This document shows, piece after piece, positions 7,849 through 17,328 of a stretch of 64,000 nt of DNA. The position numbers were made by a program, and so were the translations under genes. The DNA lies in the NCBI RefSeq assembly GCF_914271485.1, contig NZ_CAJZAG010000004.1, positions 124,001 to 188,000 of the forward strand, in the 5' to 3' direction. Below the pieces are notes generated by a model. That model searched no databases and was not told the DNA's origin. It saw nothing but the letters and a program-made list of their open reading frames with translations. The DNA is from Cupriavidus pampae. GTDB lineage: Bacteria; Pseudomonadota; Gammaproteobacteria; Burkholderiales; Burkholderiaceae. The first letter of the stretch is position 1; each line of letters begins with the position of its first letter.

Positions 7849-9075
7849 CTAGCGATGACGCGCGCGATGGACGTCGTGTGTGACGAACGGTTGCTCGTGC
7901 GTCGGCATGGCCAGCCACTCCGGATGCAGTAGCGTCTCGCGGATATCCTCGAGCCCGCTCTGCCAGTGCTCGCGCATCGTCAGCGGACCGAACTGGAAGT
8001 CCTTGGCGTTGCCCTCGAACGGCTTGTCGCGATAGATCATCTGGATCACGTTGCGCCGCGCGGTGCACGCGTAGTCCGCCGCATCGCGATAGCCCTGACT
8101 GTCGCGTTTGGCCGGCGGCACCAGCGCCATCACGTCGCTGAGCATCTGGCGGAAGCGCTGGTGTTCGGCCATGTAGTCGGTGATGGCGCGCGTGCGGCTC
8201 GAATACTGCACGTCCTTCTGGCGTGTCGCCACGTCCATCAGGTTGTCGGGCAGCGGGCCGCGCGCGCTCCACAGATCCACTTGGAAGATCAGCGCATCGC
8301 GGCGCGGCTTGGCGCTCAACACCTCGGACAGCGGCGTGTTGGAGACGAGGCCGCCGTCCCAGTAGTGCTCACCGTCGATTTCCACGGCGGGGAATCCCGG
8401 AGGTAACGCGCCTGACGCCATGAAATGCTCGGCGCGCAGACGGATCTCGGTGTTGTCGAAGTAGGTCAGGTTGCCGGTGCGCACGTTGACCGCGCCCACC
8501 GAGACGCGCATTTCGTGATGGCGATTGATGCGGTCGAAGTCGACAAAGCGCTCGAGCGTCGCCTTGAGCGGCGCGGTGTCGTAGTAGCTCGCGCCATTGG
8601 CGCCATGCCCGGATGCGAATGGCAACGGCCAGGCACGCGGATGGAAAAAGCCGCGCTGGCCCTCGAGCAGCGCGCGGCTCGCTTCGAGCCCGTCGAACCA
8701 TACGCGTAGCGGATCGGGCCAGTGCGCCGCGCCATCGGCGATCAGGTCGTAGGGGAACAGGCTCGGCAGCCAGGGTTGCCGGCAGATGTGCGTCCAGAAG
8801 TCGCGCAGCTTGCTAACGCGGTCTTCGGGCGCATTGCCCGCGATGACGGCCGCATTGAGCGCGCCGATCGAAATGCCGGCCACCCAGTTGGGTTCGATGC
8901 CGCCGGCGGCAAGGCCTTCGTAGACGCCAGCCTGATAGGAACCGAGTGCGCCGCCGCCTTGCAGAACGAGCGCGCGGACGGGGTAGTTGTCGTGCGCGAC
9001 GGCTGCTTCAGGCGATTTGGACAATGCGGCGGCAGCCGCGGCCGCGCGTGGCGGTCGTGGTTGGACCATTGACAT
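7849..9075 (-). CDS. Patatin-like phospholipase with DUF3734 tail
   Basis: A 408-residue serine acyl hydrolase. The oxyanion motif is LVLQGGGALGSYQAGV near residue 41, the nucleophile elbow GISIGALNAA (GxSxG) near 66, and the catalytic Asp is in DGGLVSNTPL near 242, giving a complete Ser-Asp dyad. The C-terminal 130 residues match the DUF3734 extension found with such patatins. An Ala-rich N-terminus precedes the domain. The ATG at 9075 has AGGAG five bases away. It is the last gene of an adc-hbdH-patatin operon. In this context it may act on membrane lipid or polyhydroxybutyrate-granule material, but the substrate is not known. Confidence 0.87.
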   Translation of the reverse strand: MSMVQPRPPRAAAAAAALSKSPEAAVAHDNYPVRALVLQGGGALGSYQAGVYEGLAAGGIEPNWVAGISIGALNAAVIAGNAPEDRVSKLRDFWTHICRQPWLPSLFPYDLIADGAAHWPDPLRVWFDGLEASRALLEGQRGFFHPRAWPLPFASGHGANGASYYDTAPLKATLERFVDFDRINRHHEMRVSVGAVNVRTGNLTYFDNTEIRLRAEHFMASGALPPGFPAVEIDGEHYWDGGLVSNTPLSEVLSAKPRRDALIFQVDLWSARGPLPDNLMDVATRQKDVQYSSRTRAITDYMAEHQRFRQMLSDVMALVPPAKRDSQGYRDAADYACTARRNVIQMIYRDKPFEGNAKDFQFGPLTMREHWQSGLEDIRETLLHPEWLAMPTHEQPFVTHDVHRARHR

Positions 9076-9155
9076 GGATGCTCCTGGGACGTGGGGGGCC
9101 GCCGCGCGGCGCGAGATGGCAGGCGTGCGGCCCCGGATGCCTGATATGGGGCGAG

Positions 9156-9941
9156 TTACTGCATGAACCAGCCGTGGCTCACCACGAATGACTGACCGGT
9201 CAGCGCGTTGGACGGATAGGCGCACAGGAACAGCGCGGTCTGCGCGACGTCGTCGACGGTCGTGAACACGCCATCGACGGTGCCGCCCAGCATCACGCGA
9301 CGGATGACTTCCTCTTCGCTGATACCGAGTTCCTTGGCTTGCTCGGGAATCTGCTTGTCCACCAGCGGCGTGCGCACGAAGCCGGGACAGATCACGTGCG
9401 AACGCACGTTGCGCTCGCCGCCTTCCTTGGCCAGCACGCGTGCCAGGCCGAGCAGGCCGTGCTTGGCCGTGACGTAGGCGCTCTTGAGCGGCGAGGCTTC
9501 GTGCGAGTGGACCGATCCCATATAGATCACGGTACCGCCGCGCTTCGTGTCCTTATACATATGGCGCAGCGCGGCGCGCGTGGTCAGGAAGGCGCCATCG
9601 ACGTGGATCGCCTGCATCTTCTTCCAGTCCGCGAAGCTGTACTTCTCGATCGGATTGACGATCTGGATGCCGGCGTTGGAGATCAGGATATCGATGCCGC
9701 CGAACGCTTCGGCCACCTTGTCGGTGGCTTCGTCCACGGCCTGTTCGTTGGTCACGTCCATGGCGATCGGCAACGCGCGGCCGCCCGCGCGTTCGATCTC
9801 CTCGGCAGTGGCACGCGCGGCGTCGAGGTTGAGGTCGGCGATGGCAACGGCCGCGCCCTCGCGGGCGAGCAGTTCGGCGATGGCCTTGCCGATGCCGCTG
9901 GCGGCGCCGGTCACGATGGCGGACTTGTTCTGGAGTTTCAT
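9156..9941 (-). CDS. hbdH: D-3-hydroxybutyrate dehydrogenase (SDR family)
   Basis: A 261-residue classical short-chain dehydrogenase that interconverts 3-hydroxybutyrate and acetoacetate with NAD. The NAD motif [15 protein letters not shown] is at the N-terminus, NAG follows in LISNAGIQ, and the catalytic Tyr and Lys are in SAYVTAKHG near residue 152. The start [16 protein letters not shown] and the C-terminus (GWFMQ) are characteristic of the beta-proteobacterial enzymes. It lies 52 bases after acetoacetate decarboxylase, so the operon can use polyhydroxybutyrate breakdown products: oxidation to acetoacetate here and decarboxylation to acetone by its neighbour. The ATG at 9941 follows an AAGG-type site. 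Confidence 0.92.
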   Translation of the reverse strand: MKLQNKSAIVTGAASGIGKAIAELLAREGAAVAIADLNLDAARATAEEIERAGGRALPIAMDVTNEQAVDEATDKVAEAFGGIDILISNAGIQIVNPIEKYSFADWKKMQAIHVDGAFLTTRAALRHMYKDTKRGGTVIYMGSVHSHEASPLKSAYVTAKHGLLGLARVLAKEGGERNVRSHVICPGFVRTPLVDKQIPEQAKELGISEEEVIRRVMLGGTVDGVFTTVDDVAQTALFLCAYPSNALTGQSFVVSHGWFMQ

Positions 9942-9993
9942 GATGTTTTTACCTTCGGAAGGAGAGGGTGAAGCGAACGGGTCATGCAGGCAG

Positions 9994-10734
9994 TCACGCC
10001 AGGTAGTCGAACGCGACTTCGCCGAGGCCGAGCGTGAGGTCGGCGACGTAATGTTTCGCGCCGATGACTTCGAGCACCGGCAGCGACGCCACCGGGGCGA
10101 GCGCATGCGGGGCCAGCGACAGTGCCGCGGGGCCGGTCCATGCGCCTTTCATCTGGACGTCCTTGAGGAAGTAACAGACGAGTTCGAGAATACGGGGGCT
10201 GCCATCGACATGCGGCATGATCTTGAGCAGGTAGTTCGGGGTCTCGGAGAGCGTCCGGCCCAGGGCTTCCTTGTCGATTTCACGGTGTTTGTAACCCATG
10301 GTGCCGGTGGCCACGCGCACGGGGCCGTAGTCGAGCGTGCCGACCAGCGTGTCGGTATGCACGGCAAGCTTCGGGCTGGCCAGCTTCTTGGGAAAGCCCC
10401 ACAACTCGCGGCCGCCCGCGAGCGGCGGATGGTCGTCGAGGAACATGGCATGCGTATAGGTGCCGGCGCGGCCCTGATAGCTCACCGGAATCACCTGGCC
10501 AGACTCGGTGTAGTCACCGAAGCCGGTGGAGTCCGGCATGCGGATGAACTCATAGTGCACGACCGGATCGGTAATCTCGAGCGGTTCCGGTACCGCCGCG
10601 CGCAACAGGGCGGGATCGGTGCGGTAGGTGATGACGAAGAACTCGCGATTGATAAAGCGATACGGGCCCATCGGGTAGGCAGGGCTGCAGAACGGCGCGG
10701 CAAACGCGCGTTCGCGGATCGTCTTGATTTCCAT
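9994..10734 (-). CDS. adc: Acetoacetate decarboxylase
   Basis: A 246-residue enzyme that converts acetoacetate to acetone and carbon dioxide. The Schiff-base lysine lies in the conserved [15 protein letters not shown] near residue 115, and the upstream EF(I)R region and the [10 protein letters not shown] strand are as in the family; length is typical. It heads the minus-strand operon with hbdH and the patatin gene, and faces the GlxA-type regulator across a 235-base divergent region, so that regulator may control it. Confidence 0.93.
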   Translation of the reverse strand: MEIKTIRERAFAAPFCSPAYPMGPYRFINREFFVITYRTDPALLRAAVPEPLEITDPVVHYEFIRMPDSTGFGDYTESGQVIPVSYQGRAGTYTHAMFLDDHPPLAGGRELWGFPKKLASPKLAVHTDTLVGTLDYGPVRVATGTMGYKHREIDKEALGRTLSETPNYLLKIMPHVDGSPRILELVCYFLKDVQMKGAWTGPAALSLAPHALAPVASLPVLEVIGAKHYVADLTLGLGEVAFDYLA

Positions 10735-10969
10735 GGGTAACGGTCCTCAGGGTGGAGTCACTTAGGTGATGCAACTATCGCGGGCAACGCCTCACCTTCC
10801 GTGGTGGCGCACACCGACACGATGCGATCCATTGTGGGAGTCGCGGCGCGCGGTTGCTATCACACCTATGGTTGACTCGCTCAGACGCGCCGCGTGCGGC
10901 AAGATGCTCTCGAACTTGCAGAATCTTCCTTCGTTGGCCTACGATCCAGACAACCCTGCCCGTCCCGCC

Positions 10970-12001
10970 ATGTCCATCCTTCCTCCGTCGGCACCTGTTC
11001 TGCCGCGCAGAATCCTGTTTGTCGCGTTCCAGCGGTTCGGCCTGCTCGACCTGAGCGGGCCGCAGACCGTGTTCTGGTGCGCCAATCTTTTCGCCCAGGA
11101 GCGTGGGCTGCCTGGCTATGACTGTCATACGGTCAGCATCGGCGGTGGTGCCGTGCGGTCCGTCGAGGGCGTCGTGGTGCAGACCGACGACGCCGAGACG
11201 TTTCCCGCGCGCGATGTGGACACCATCATCGTGCCCGGCACGCCCGATATTCTCGACGTGGTCGATGCCTCCGGCGCGCTCGTGCACTGGCTGCGGCAGA
11301 GCGCCGCCAACGTGCGCCGCACCGCTTCGGTATGTACCGGCGCGTTCTTTCTCGCCGAAGCGGGGTTGCTGCACGGACGCCGTGCCACCACGCACTGGAT
11401 CAATATCGACGATCTGGCGGCACGTTTCCCGACGCTCACGGTGGATCGGAACGCGATCTTCGTGCAGCAGGACCCCGTCTGGACCTCCGCGGGCGTGACG
11501 GCCGGCATCGATCTGGCGCTGGCGCTGGTCGAAGCCGATCTGGGTTACGACATTGCGCTGGGCGTGGCCCGGCAACTGGTGGTCTACCTCAAGCGGCCCG
11601 CCGAGCAGCCTCAGTTCAGTGAGATGCTCAAGGCCCAGTCGCGCGATACCCCCGCGTTCGATGCGCTGCACCTCTGGATTCTGGATAACCTTGGTGACGA
11701 AGCGTTGACAGTCGATCGGATGGCGGCCCGCGTCAACATGAGTCCGCGCAACTTTGCGCGCGCCTACAAGGAGAAGATCGGCCGTACCCCGGCCAAGGCC
11801 GTCGAGCATTTTCGATTGGAAGCCGCGTGCCGGCTGCTGCGCGGATCGGGCCGCTCGATCGACCAGATCGCCCATGCGTGCGGCTTCGGCGACGAGGAGC
11901 GCATGAGGGTGACATTTCGCCGGCATATGGGATTGTCGCCGTCTGAGTACCGCCAAGACGGTGTCGTTGCCCCTTCGGTGTCGATCACAGCGCAACGCTG
12001 A
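10970..12001 (+). CDS. GlxA-family AraC-type transcriptional regulator (DJ-1/PfpI + HTH)
   Basis: A 343-residue regulator with two parts. Residues about 12-190 form a DJ-1/PfpI (glutamine-amidotransferase-like) domain with the nucleophile-elbow Cys in RTASVCTGAFFLAEAG near residue 121. About 235-335 is an AraC-type double helix-turn-helix (MAARVNMSPRNFARAYKE, then IDQIAHACGFGDEERMRV). Such proteins sense a small metabolite or act as passive regulators. I chose the ATG at 10970 because the DJ-1 domain begins soon after it; no strong ribosome binding site is visible and the frame is open further upstream. It is divergent from adc. Confidence 0.85.
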   Translation: MSILPPSAPVLPRRILFVAFQRFGLLDLSGPQTVFWCANLFAQERGLPGYDCHTVSIGGGAVRSVEGVVVQTDDAETFPARDVDTIIVPGTPDILDVVDASGALVHWLRQSAANVRRTASVCTGAFFLAEAGLLHGRRATTHWINIDDLAARFPTLTVDRNAIFVQQDPVWTSAGVTAGIDLALALVEADLGYDIALGVARQLVVYLKRPAEQPQFSEMLKAQSRDTPAFDALHLWILDNLGDEALTVDRMAARVNMSPRNFARAYKEKIGRTPAKAVEHFRLEAACRLLRGSGRSIDQIAHACGFGDEERMRVTFRRHMGLSPSEYRQDGVVAPSVSITAQR

Positions 12002-12049
12002 CCGATACCCCTGAATTTCTGCCAACCTGCGTGCGCGACATTGCCTTTG

Positions 12050-12077
12050 TGCGAATGCATTAGCAGAATGATTCGCA
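12050..12077. promoter_or_regulatory. Spaced inverted repeat before the winged-helix regulator
   Basis: TGCGAAT (12050-12056) and ATTCGCA (12071-12077) form a dyad with a 14-base AT-richer spacer, about 70 bases before the ATG at 12146. It could be an operator for the regulator that follows; only its position supports this. Confidence 0.3.
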
Positions 12078-12145
12078 TGTAGTGCAAGACAGATATCCGC
12101 CAGCCGGGGCAACCCGACAAGGTGGCGAAAAAAGGGGGTGTTCCG

Positions 12146-13675
12146 ATGACCGCGTCCGTGCAACGGATCGAGGGGGGCTTGGACGTCCAGCGCCCGCAGA
12201 CGGCCGTCGCGGGGGACGAGATCATTGCCTTCGGGCCGTTCCGATTGTTTCCCGCGCAGCGACGGCTCGAGCGCGAGGGCCTGTGCGTGCCATTGAGCAG
12301 CCGCGCGATGGACATCCTCATCGCGCTGCTCGAGCGGGCCGGCGATGTCATCGACAAGCGCGAGCTGATTGCACGCGCGTGGCGCAATATGGTCGTCGAT
12401 GACAGCAACCTGCGCGTGCATATCGCCGGGCTGCGTCGCATGCTCGACGACGGCGATGGTGGCGCGCGCTACGTGACCAATGTGCCGGGGCGCGGCTACT
12501 GCTTCGTGGGACAGATCACGCGCGAGCGTCCGCTTCATCCAGAAGTTTTTCATGCCCATGACGCGCAGGGCGAGTCTCGCTCGGCCGCGCATGCGCACAA
12601 TGGCAGGCCTGCCGCACTCGCAGTGTCGGGCCAGCCGATGCCGGCGCCGCTCGCACGCATGGTGGGCCGCGACGAGGCGGTGCGTCACATCGCAGCCGTG
12701 CTGCCGGTGCACCGGTTCATGTCGATTGTGGGCCCCGGCGGTATCGGCAAGACCACGGTCGCGGTGGCCATCGCCCATGGCGTTGACTCGGGGTGCGGTG
12801 CGGCGACCTACTTCATCGACCTCGGGCTGCAGTCGGATGGCGACGCATTGCGCGTCGCATTGCAATCGTTTGCCGACGCACTGCCTGATGCACCGCTGTT
12901 GCTCGTGCTCGACAACTGCGAACATGTGTTGTCGACAGTGGCATTGTTCGCCGAGCAGCTCGTCGCGCGGTCGGCCAATGTGCACGTGCTGGCCACCAGC
13001 CGCGAGGCGCTGCGCGCCGAAGGCGAGCACGTCTATCGCCTGCCGCCGCTGGCGAGTCCCCCACCCGATGCAACGTGCACCGCGGCGCAGGCACAGTCCT
13101 ATCCGGCGGTGCAGTTGTTTCTCGAACGTGCCGAGGCGCATGGTCATCCGATCGCGCTGACGGACAGCGATGCGAGGCAGGTCGCCGAGATTTGCCGGCG
13201 GCTCGATGGCGTACCGCTCGCGATCGAGCTGGCGGCCGGTCGTGTGGGCGCCTTCGGCATCGATGGCACGGTGGCATTGCTCGACACGCGCTTTCTGCTG
13301 CAATGGCAGGGACGCCGCACGGCGCCGCTGCGCCATCAGACCCTGGGGGCCCTGCTCGACTGGAGTCATGACCTGCTCTCCGACTTCGAGCGCAAGGTGT
13401 TCACGCGTCTGGCGGTGTTCGGCGATGCCTTTGCACTCGAGGCCGCGCTCGACGCCGTGTGCGACGCGGACAGCGAGCGCGCGGAGGCGGTGGATGCGAT
13501 CGACAGCCTGGTGGCGAAATCGCTGCTGGCGGCGACGCAGATCGAGGATGAATCGGTGCGCTATCGGCTGCCCGAAGTCACACGTGCTTATGTTACGCAG
13601 AAGGTGACGCAGAAGGTCACGGAGAAGGTCACGCAGAAGGTTGCACGACCGGCGCCGCTCGCCGAGGCCGGTTGA
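12146..13675 (+). CDS. OmpR-type winged helix fused to a STAND-like ATPase, short form
   Basis: A 509-residue protein. Residues about 25-120 are an OmpR-like winged helix (LSSRAMDILIALLERAGDVI, ending RYVTNVPGRGYCFVG). From about 170 there is an NB-ARC/STAND-type ATPase with Walker A GPGGIGKTTVAVA near 195, Walker B LLLVLDNCEH near 250 and sensor LATSREALRAEGE. Members of this family normally carry several hundred more residues of helical repeats. This one stops at LPEVTRAYVTQK, where a 12-base unit is repeated four times (13592-13639), giving VTQK-VTQK-VTEK-VTQK before the end. The ATG at 12146 has a GGGGGTG site; a GTG at 12122 is possible. Confidence 0.8.
   Translation: MTASVQRIEGGLDVQRPQTAVAGDEIIAFGPFRLFPAQRRLEREGLCVPLSSRAMDILIALLERAGDVIDKRELIARAWRNMVVDDSNLRVHIAGLRRMLDDGDGGARYVTNVPGRGYCFVGQITRERPLHPEVFHAHDAQGESRSAAHAHNGRPAALAVSGQPMPAPLARMVGRDEAVRHIAAVLPVHRFMSIVGPGGIGKTTVAVAIAHGVDSGCGAATYFIDLGLQSDGDALRVALQSFADALPDAPLLLVLDNCEHVLSTVALFAEQLVARSANVHVLATSREALRAEGEHVYRLPPLASPPPDATCTAAQAQSYPAVQLFLERAEAHGHPIALTDSDARQVAEICRRLDGVPLAIELAAGRVGAFGIDGTVALLDTRFLLQWQGRRTAPLRHQTLGALLDWSHDLLSDFERKVFTRLAVFGDAFALEAALDAVCDADSERAEAVDAIDSLVAKSLLAATQIEDESVRYRLPEVTRAYVTQKVTQKVTEKVTQKVARPAPLAEAG
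13592..13639. repeat. Four tandem 12-base units inside a coding region
   Basis: Four near-identical units of the form GTNACGCAGAAG encode VTQK, VTQK, VTEK and VTQK at the end of the winged-helix/ATPase protein. The in-frame period allows copy-number change without a frameshift. Confidence 0.8.
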
Positions 13676-13682
13676 AGCGGTA

Positions 13683-14567
13683 TCAGGAGGCCTGTTCGCG
13701 ACGGCGCGGCTCGAGCGTGCCGACCAGCACGCCCAGCACGATCAGCGCGCTGGCCGTGAAGATCAGCGGCCAGTTGGTGTGTGCATCGTGCAGGGTCAGC
13801 GCGAGGCCAATCATCGACAGTACCGGGGTGGCATAGGCCACCGTACCGATCTTGGCCGCATCGCCGGCGCGCATCGCGCGGTCCCACAACACGAATGCAT
13901 AACCGAGCGGGCCAAGGCCGATCGCGGCCATGGCGACCCAGTTCGCGGCGGTTGGCACATACCGTGGCTCGAATACGAAGTGCCCCGCGAGCGCCAGCAG
14001 GCCCGCGCCCAGGCAGAAGCCACCGACCGCCCACGACGAATAGGGCGGCAGCCACCGCGAACCGAGAGAATAGATGGCCCACGTGAGTGCGGCGATGGCC
14101 GCGGCGGCGTAGCCAGCGAACTGCGTCAGCGTGAAATCGGCACTGACCGCCGAGGGCTGGAGTGCGAGCGCGCAACCGCCGAACGCGATGCCGCAGCCGA
14201 GCCACGCGCGCAGGCGTGGCGGCGCGGAAGCCGCGGAGCGAGACGAGCGTTGCGCGATCACACCAGACAGCATCACCATCAGCAACGGCCACAGGTAGTT
14301 GATCAGGTTGGCCTCGGCCACCGGTGCCAGCCGGAACGCGCCGATCAGGCACACGTGATAGACGAACAGGCACCCGGCACCGAATGCCCACGTGCGCACG
14401 GGTACGCGCCACGCGCGCACGCGCGGCAGCGAGACCAGGCTGCCGATGCACAGCGAGATGCCGGTGAGCAGCCACGGTGGTACCTCGCGTGCCTGTCCGA
14501 CCATCGAGGCGAACGCGGCCCAGAGGACGATGGCGCCAAGTGCGCACAGCCATGCGGCGAGACTCAA
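13683..14567 (-). CDS. DMT-family exporter (EamA, YddG-like)
   Basis: A 294-residue protein with about ten hydrophobic segments and the two EamA repeats of drug/metabolite transporters. The motif EANLINYLWPLLMVMLSG after the third segment is typical of YddG-type aromatic amino acid or paraquat exporters. The start is most probably the TTG at 14567: GGAG lies six bases before it and no ATG fits. Its TTG overlaps the TGA of the LysR gene (TTGA), a sign of translational coupling. It ends just after the convergent winged-helix/ATPase gene. Confidence 0.83.
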   Translation of the reverse strand: MSLAAWLCALGAIVLWAAFASMVGQAREVPPWLLTGISLCIGSLVSLPRVRAWRVPVRTWAFGAGCLFVYHVCLIGAFRLAPVAEANLINYLWPLLMVMLSGVIAQRSSRSAASAPPRLRAWLGCGIAFGGCALALQPSAVSADFTLTQFAGYAAAAIAALTWAIYSLGSRWLPPYSSWAVGGFCLGAGLLALAGHFVFEPRYVPTAANWVAMAAIGLGPLGYAFVLWDRAMRAGDAAKIGTVAYATPVLSMIGLALTLHDAHTNWPLIFTASALIVLGVLVGTLEPRRREQAS

Positions 14568-15583
14568 ATCTTTCTCCAGGTAGGCGGGTAGAGCGGATCG
14601 TAATCGCTGAGGCAGGCGAGATTCAGCGAGCGGATGCGATCGGTGACGAAGTCGATAAACACGCGGATACGCGTGGGCAGATGCTGCCGGCTCAGGTAGC
14701 AGATATAGTGGCCGCGATCGTCGGGCGCGTGGCGGGCCAGCGCGATGACGAGCGCGCCCGTGGTGAGGTGATCGCAGATCTGGTAGCCAGCCATCTGCGC
14801 CATGCCATGGCCGTCGAGCACCGCCTGTAGCACGAGGTCCGCGTCGTTGAATGTGAGCGTGCCGCGCGGCTGGAACTTGCGCGCTTCGCCGGAGACCTTG
14901 AACTCCCACTCGAAAATGCGTCCGTTGGCAAAGCGGAAATTGATGCAGTTGTGATCGCTCAGGTCGTCGATCGTCTCAGGCAGGCCGTGCTCGGCGACGT
15001 ACTTCGCCGAGGCGCACAGGGCCATCTGCATCGGAATGATCTGGCGCGCGATGATGCTCGAGTCTTCGATGCGGCCGTTGCGGAACGCCACGTCGATACG
15101 GTCGGCGGCGAAGTCGGTATGCCGGTCGTCGAGCAGGAGGTCGATCGCGATATCCGGATATTTGCTGCGGAACTCGGCGAGCAACGGCGCCACCACCTTG
15201 CGGCCGAAGCCGACCGTGGCGCTGATGCGCAACAGGCCCGAGGGCGGACCCTCGCGCAGTTCGCGCATATCGTTCATCGCCTCGACGATGCGCTCCACGC
15301 CCTGATGGCAGTTCTCGAAGAACACCTCGCCTTCGCGCGTCAGTTGCGTGGAACGCGTAGTGCGCAGGAACAGCCGGGTATGGAGCTGGTCCTCCAGTCG
15401 TTGCACGCTGCGGCTCACCGCCGAGCGGCCGATGCCCAGGCGCTCGCCGGCCTTGGCGAAGCTGCCTTCGCGTACCACGGCGATAAACGCCATGACACCC
15501 GCGTAGCTGGTCGCGAAGCTGGCCGACAATGCATCGGTGCCCGCGCTCGGCGCGGCATGCTGCGAGGATTCAATGATTCTCAT
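14564..15583 (-). CDS. LysR-family transcriptional regulator
   Basis: A 339-residue regulator with the N-terminal winged helix (FIAVVREGSFAKAGERLGIG, RSAVSRSVQRLEDQL; residues about 30-90) and a substrate-binding domain from about 115 to 315 (LRISATVGFGRKVVAPLLAEF at its beginning). About 25 extra residues precede the helix-turn-helix; the ATG at 15583 has no strong ribosome binding site, so a start nearer the domain cannot be excluded. It is upstream of and overlaps the DMT exporter by the sequence TTGA, so the two are co-translated and the exporter is a probable target. Confidence 0.87.
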   Translation of the reverse strand: MRIIESSQHAAPSAGTDALSASFATSYAGVMAFIAVVREGSFAKAGERLGIGRSAVSRSVQRLEDQLHTRLFLRTTRSTQLTREGEVFFENCHQGVERIVEAMNDMRELREGPPSGLLRISATVGFGRKVVAPLLAEFRSKYPDIAIDLLLDDRHTDFAADRIDVAFRNGRIEDSSIIARQIIPMQMALCASAKYVAEHGLPETIDDLSDHNCINFRFANGRIFEWEFKVSGEARKFQPRGTLTFNDADLVLQAVLDGHGMAQMAGYQICDHLTTGALVIALARHAPDDRGHYICYLSRQHLPTRIRVFIDFVTDRIRSLNLACLSDYDPLYPPTWRKI

Positions 15584-15651
15584 GGGTACCGGCACATCGA
15601 CAGGAGTATCCGCGCGATTGTTGCCGGTGCACTGCACCATGCGGTATGCGA

Positions 15652-16170
15652 CTAACGACGTTTCACAACGCTTAACGGCCGGACCGCCAGCGTGACATTG
15701 GGTATACCCTGCCGCGTCATCTTGGCGTAGGGGCAGACGCGCTCCGCGTTGCGCACGAGTTCCTCGGCGATATTGACATCGAGGTCGGGGAGGCTGATTT
15801 CCACGTCCGCCGTCAGCATGTAGAGGCCGTCCACGGGGTCGCGCCCGTACGTGACGGTGACGCCGACGGTCATGTTTGGCACGGCAATCGAGGCGCGCGT
15901 GGCCAGCAGGTGCAGCGCGCCATGAAAGCACGCGGCGTAACCGGCCGCGAACAGCTGCTCCGGATTGGTACCCCCGCCGGGGCCCCCGAGTTCTGGCGGC
16001 ATGCGCAGGGCGAGTTCAAGCATGCCGTCATCCGAACGCGCGCGGCCCGAGGCCCGCCCATGCTCGCTTTCGCCGCCCGTCACCGTGACCCGGGTGACGT
16101 AGAGCGGCTTGAAATCCTTCCCCCGGTACCGCTCTAGCAGCGCAATCGATGGGGGCTTCAGGGTTGTCAT
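15652..16170 (-). CDS. ohr: Organic hydroperoxide resistance protein (OsmC/Ohr)
   Basis: A 172-residue thiol peroxidase that reduces organic hydroperoxides. Both catalytic cysteines are present: GYAACFHGALH near residue 82 and ERVCPYAKMTRQ near 145. The Arg of TVTGG-GRASG in the N-terminal half also fits Ohr. It is about 30 residues longer than typical Ohr at the N-terminus (LKPPSIALLERYRGKDFKPL). The ATG at 16170 is weakly supported, so the true start may be further in. It is a single gene, not adjacent to an OhrR-type MarR regulator in this window. Confidence 0.9.
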   Translation of the reverse strand: MTTLKPPSIALLERYRGKDFKPLYVTRVTVTGGESEHGRASGRARSDDGMLELALRMPPELGGPGGGTNPEQLFAAGYAACFHGALHLLATRASIAVPNMTVGVTVTYGRDPVDGLYMLTADVEISLPDLDVNIAEELVRNAERVCPYAKMTRQGIPNVTLAVRPLSVVKRR

Positions 16171-16329
16171 GTTATGTGCCGTGGTGAGTCCGGACCGGTC
16201 GTCCACGCTCCGGCGAGGGTGTGGGCCCTCAGCCGGGGGGGTAGCCCTCGATGCGGGAAATGCTAGGTGGGGTCAGGAGCGATGACTAGAGGGGAGGAGG
16301 GACGCAGTGTGTTGCATCCCGGACACCAA

Positions 16330-17319
16330 TTAGGCAGCCTTCTTCGCCGTGCTTCGTTTTGCGGGCGTTTTCCTCGCGGCCGAGGTCTTCCTGGTAGCGG
16401 CTTTCGCTGCCGCCGTCTTTGTAGCTGCCTTCTTTGTAGCCACCTTCTTTGTGGCCACCTTCTTTGCAGCAACCTTCCTGGCAGGGGCCTTCTTCGCCGC
16501 CGGCGCCTCCGCTCCCGCGCGCCTGCCTCGCTTGCCGAGGCTGTCGCGCAGCAAGGCCATCATGTCGATGACCTTGGCGCCCTTGCTGGACGGCGCACTG
16601 TCCTTGCTCGCCGGCGTGAGCAAGTGGGTGTTGCCGGACTTGATCTTGGCGTCGATCAGCTTCAACAGATCGTCGCGATAGGTATCGCGAAACTGTTCGG
16701 GCGCCCACTCCTCGCTCATGTCGTCGACGAGCTTCCTGGCCATGTCGACTTCGCGTGGCGAGGCCCCCTGCTTGCCGCCCTTGGGCAGGCTGAGTTCCTC
16801 GATCGGCAGCACCTCGTCGGCGAAGCGCATGGTGTTGAGCACGAGCGCCTTGCCGAAGACCAGCAGGGCCGCCAGATGCTGGCGATTGCGCAGCACCACC
16901 AGCGCCAGCGCCGCGCGTCCGGTGCGGCGCATGGTTTCGTGGAGCAGCGCATAGCCGCGCTCGCCGCGCTTGTCCGGTTCCAGGTAATAGGGGGTTTCGA
17001 AGTAGTAGGGCGGGATGCTCGCCGCCTCGACAAAGCTGACGATATCGACCGTTTGCGTGGCCTCGACATTGGCCTGCCTGAAGTCCTCGTCGCTCAGCAC
17101 GACGTACTCGTCCTTCTCGTACGCGTACCCCTTGACGATGTTGTCGCTCTCGACGGTCTTGCCGGTGTGCTTGTTGATCCGTTGATAGCCGATGGGCGCC
17201 ATGTCGCGCTTGTCGAGCATGTCCAGATCCAGCGTGTGCGAACGCGAGGCCGGTTTGACGACCACCGGGATATTGACCAGGCCGAAGCTGATGGCGCCCT
17301 TCCAGATGATGCGCGACAT
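16330..17319 (-). CDS. ku: Ku protein of bacterial non-homologous end joining
   Basis: A 329-residue homodimeric DNA-end-binding protein. It starts with the family signature MSRIIWKGAISFGLVNIPV and continues through the Ku core (residues about 1-255, including YYLEPDKRGERGYALLHE). The last 65 residues are a Lys/Ala-rich tail of repeated AAKK/ATKK units, as in Ku proteins that thread inward along DNA and recruit LigD. The ATG at 17319 follows GAGGG. It lies nine bases after a tiny Pro-rich gene and a hybrid kinase, with LigD further upstream on the same strand. Such systems repair double-strand breaks in non-dividing cells. Confidence 0.95.
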   Translation of the reverse strand: MSRIIWKGAISFGLVNIPVVVKPASRSHTLDLDMLDKRDMAPIGYQRINKHTGKTVESDNIVKGYAYEKDEYVVLSDEDFRQANVEATQTVDIVSFVEAASIPPYYFETPYYLEPDKRGERGYALLHETMRRTGRAALALVVLRNRQHLAALLVFGKALVLNTMRFADEVLPIEELSLPKGGKQGASPREVDMARKLVDDMSEEWAPEQFRDTYRDDLLKLIDAKIKSGNTHLLTPASKDSAPSSKGAKVIDMMALLRDSLGKRGRRAGAEAPAAKKAPARKVAAKKVATKKVATKKAATKTAAAKAATRKTSAARKTPAKRSTAKKAA

Positions 17320-17328
17320 GGCGGCCCT

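Noticed and set aside
10775..13369. 864-codon minus-strand frame opposite the GlxA and ATPase genes
   Set aside because: Antisense shadow of two well-supported genes; His/Arg-rich with no recognisable domain.
16340..16500. Repetitive AAKK-coding stretch considered as a separate repeat element
   Set aside because: It is the expected Lys/Ala-rich tail of Ku, explained by the coding sequence.
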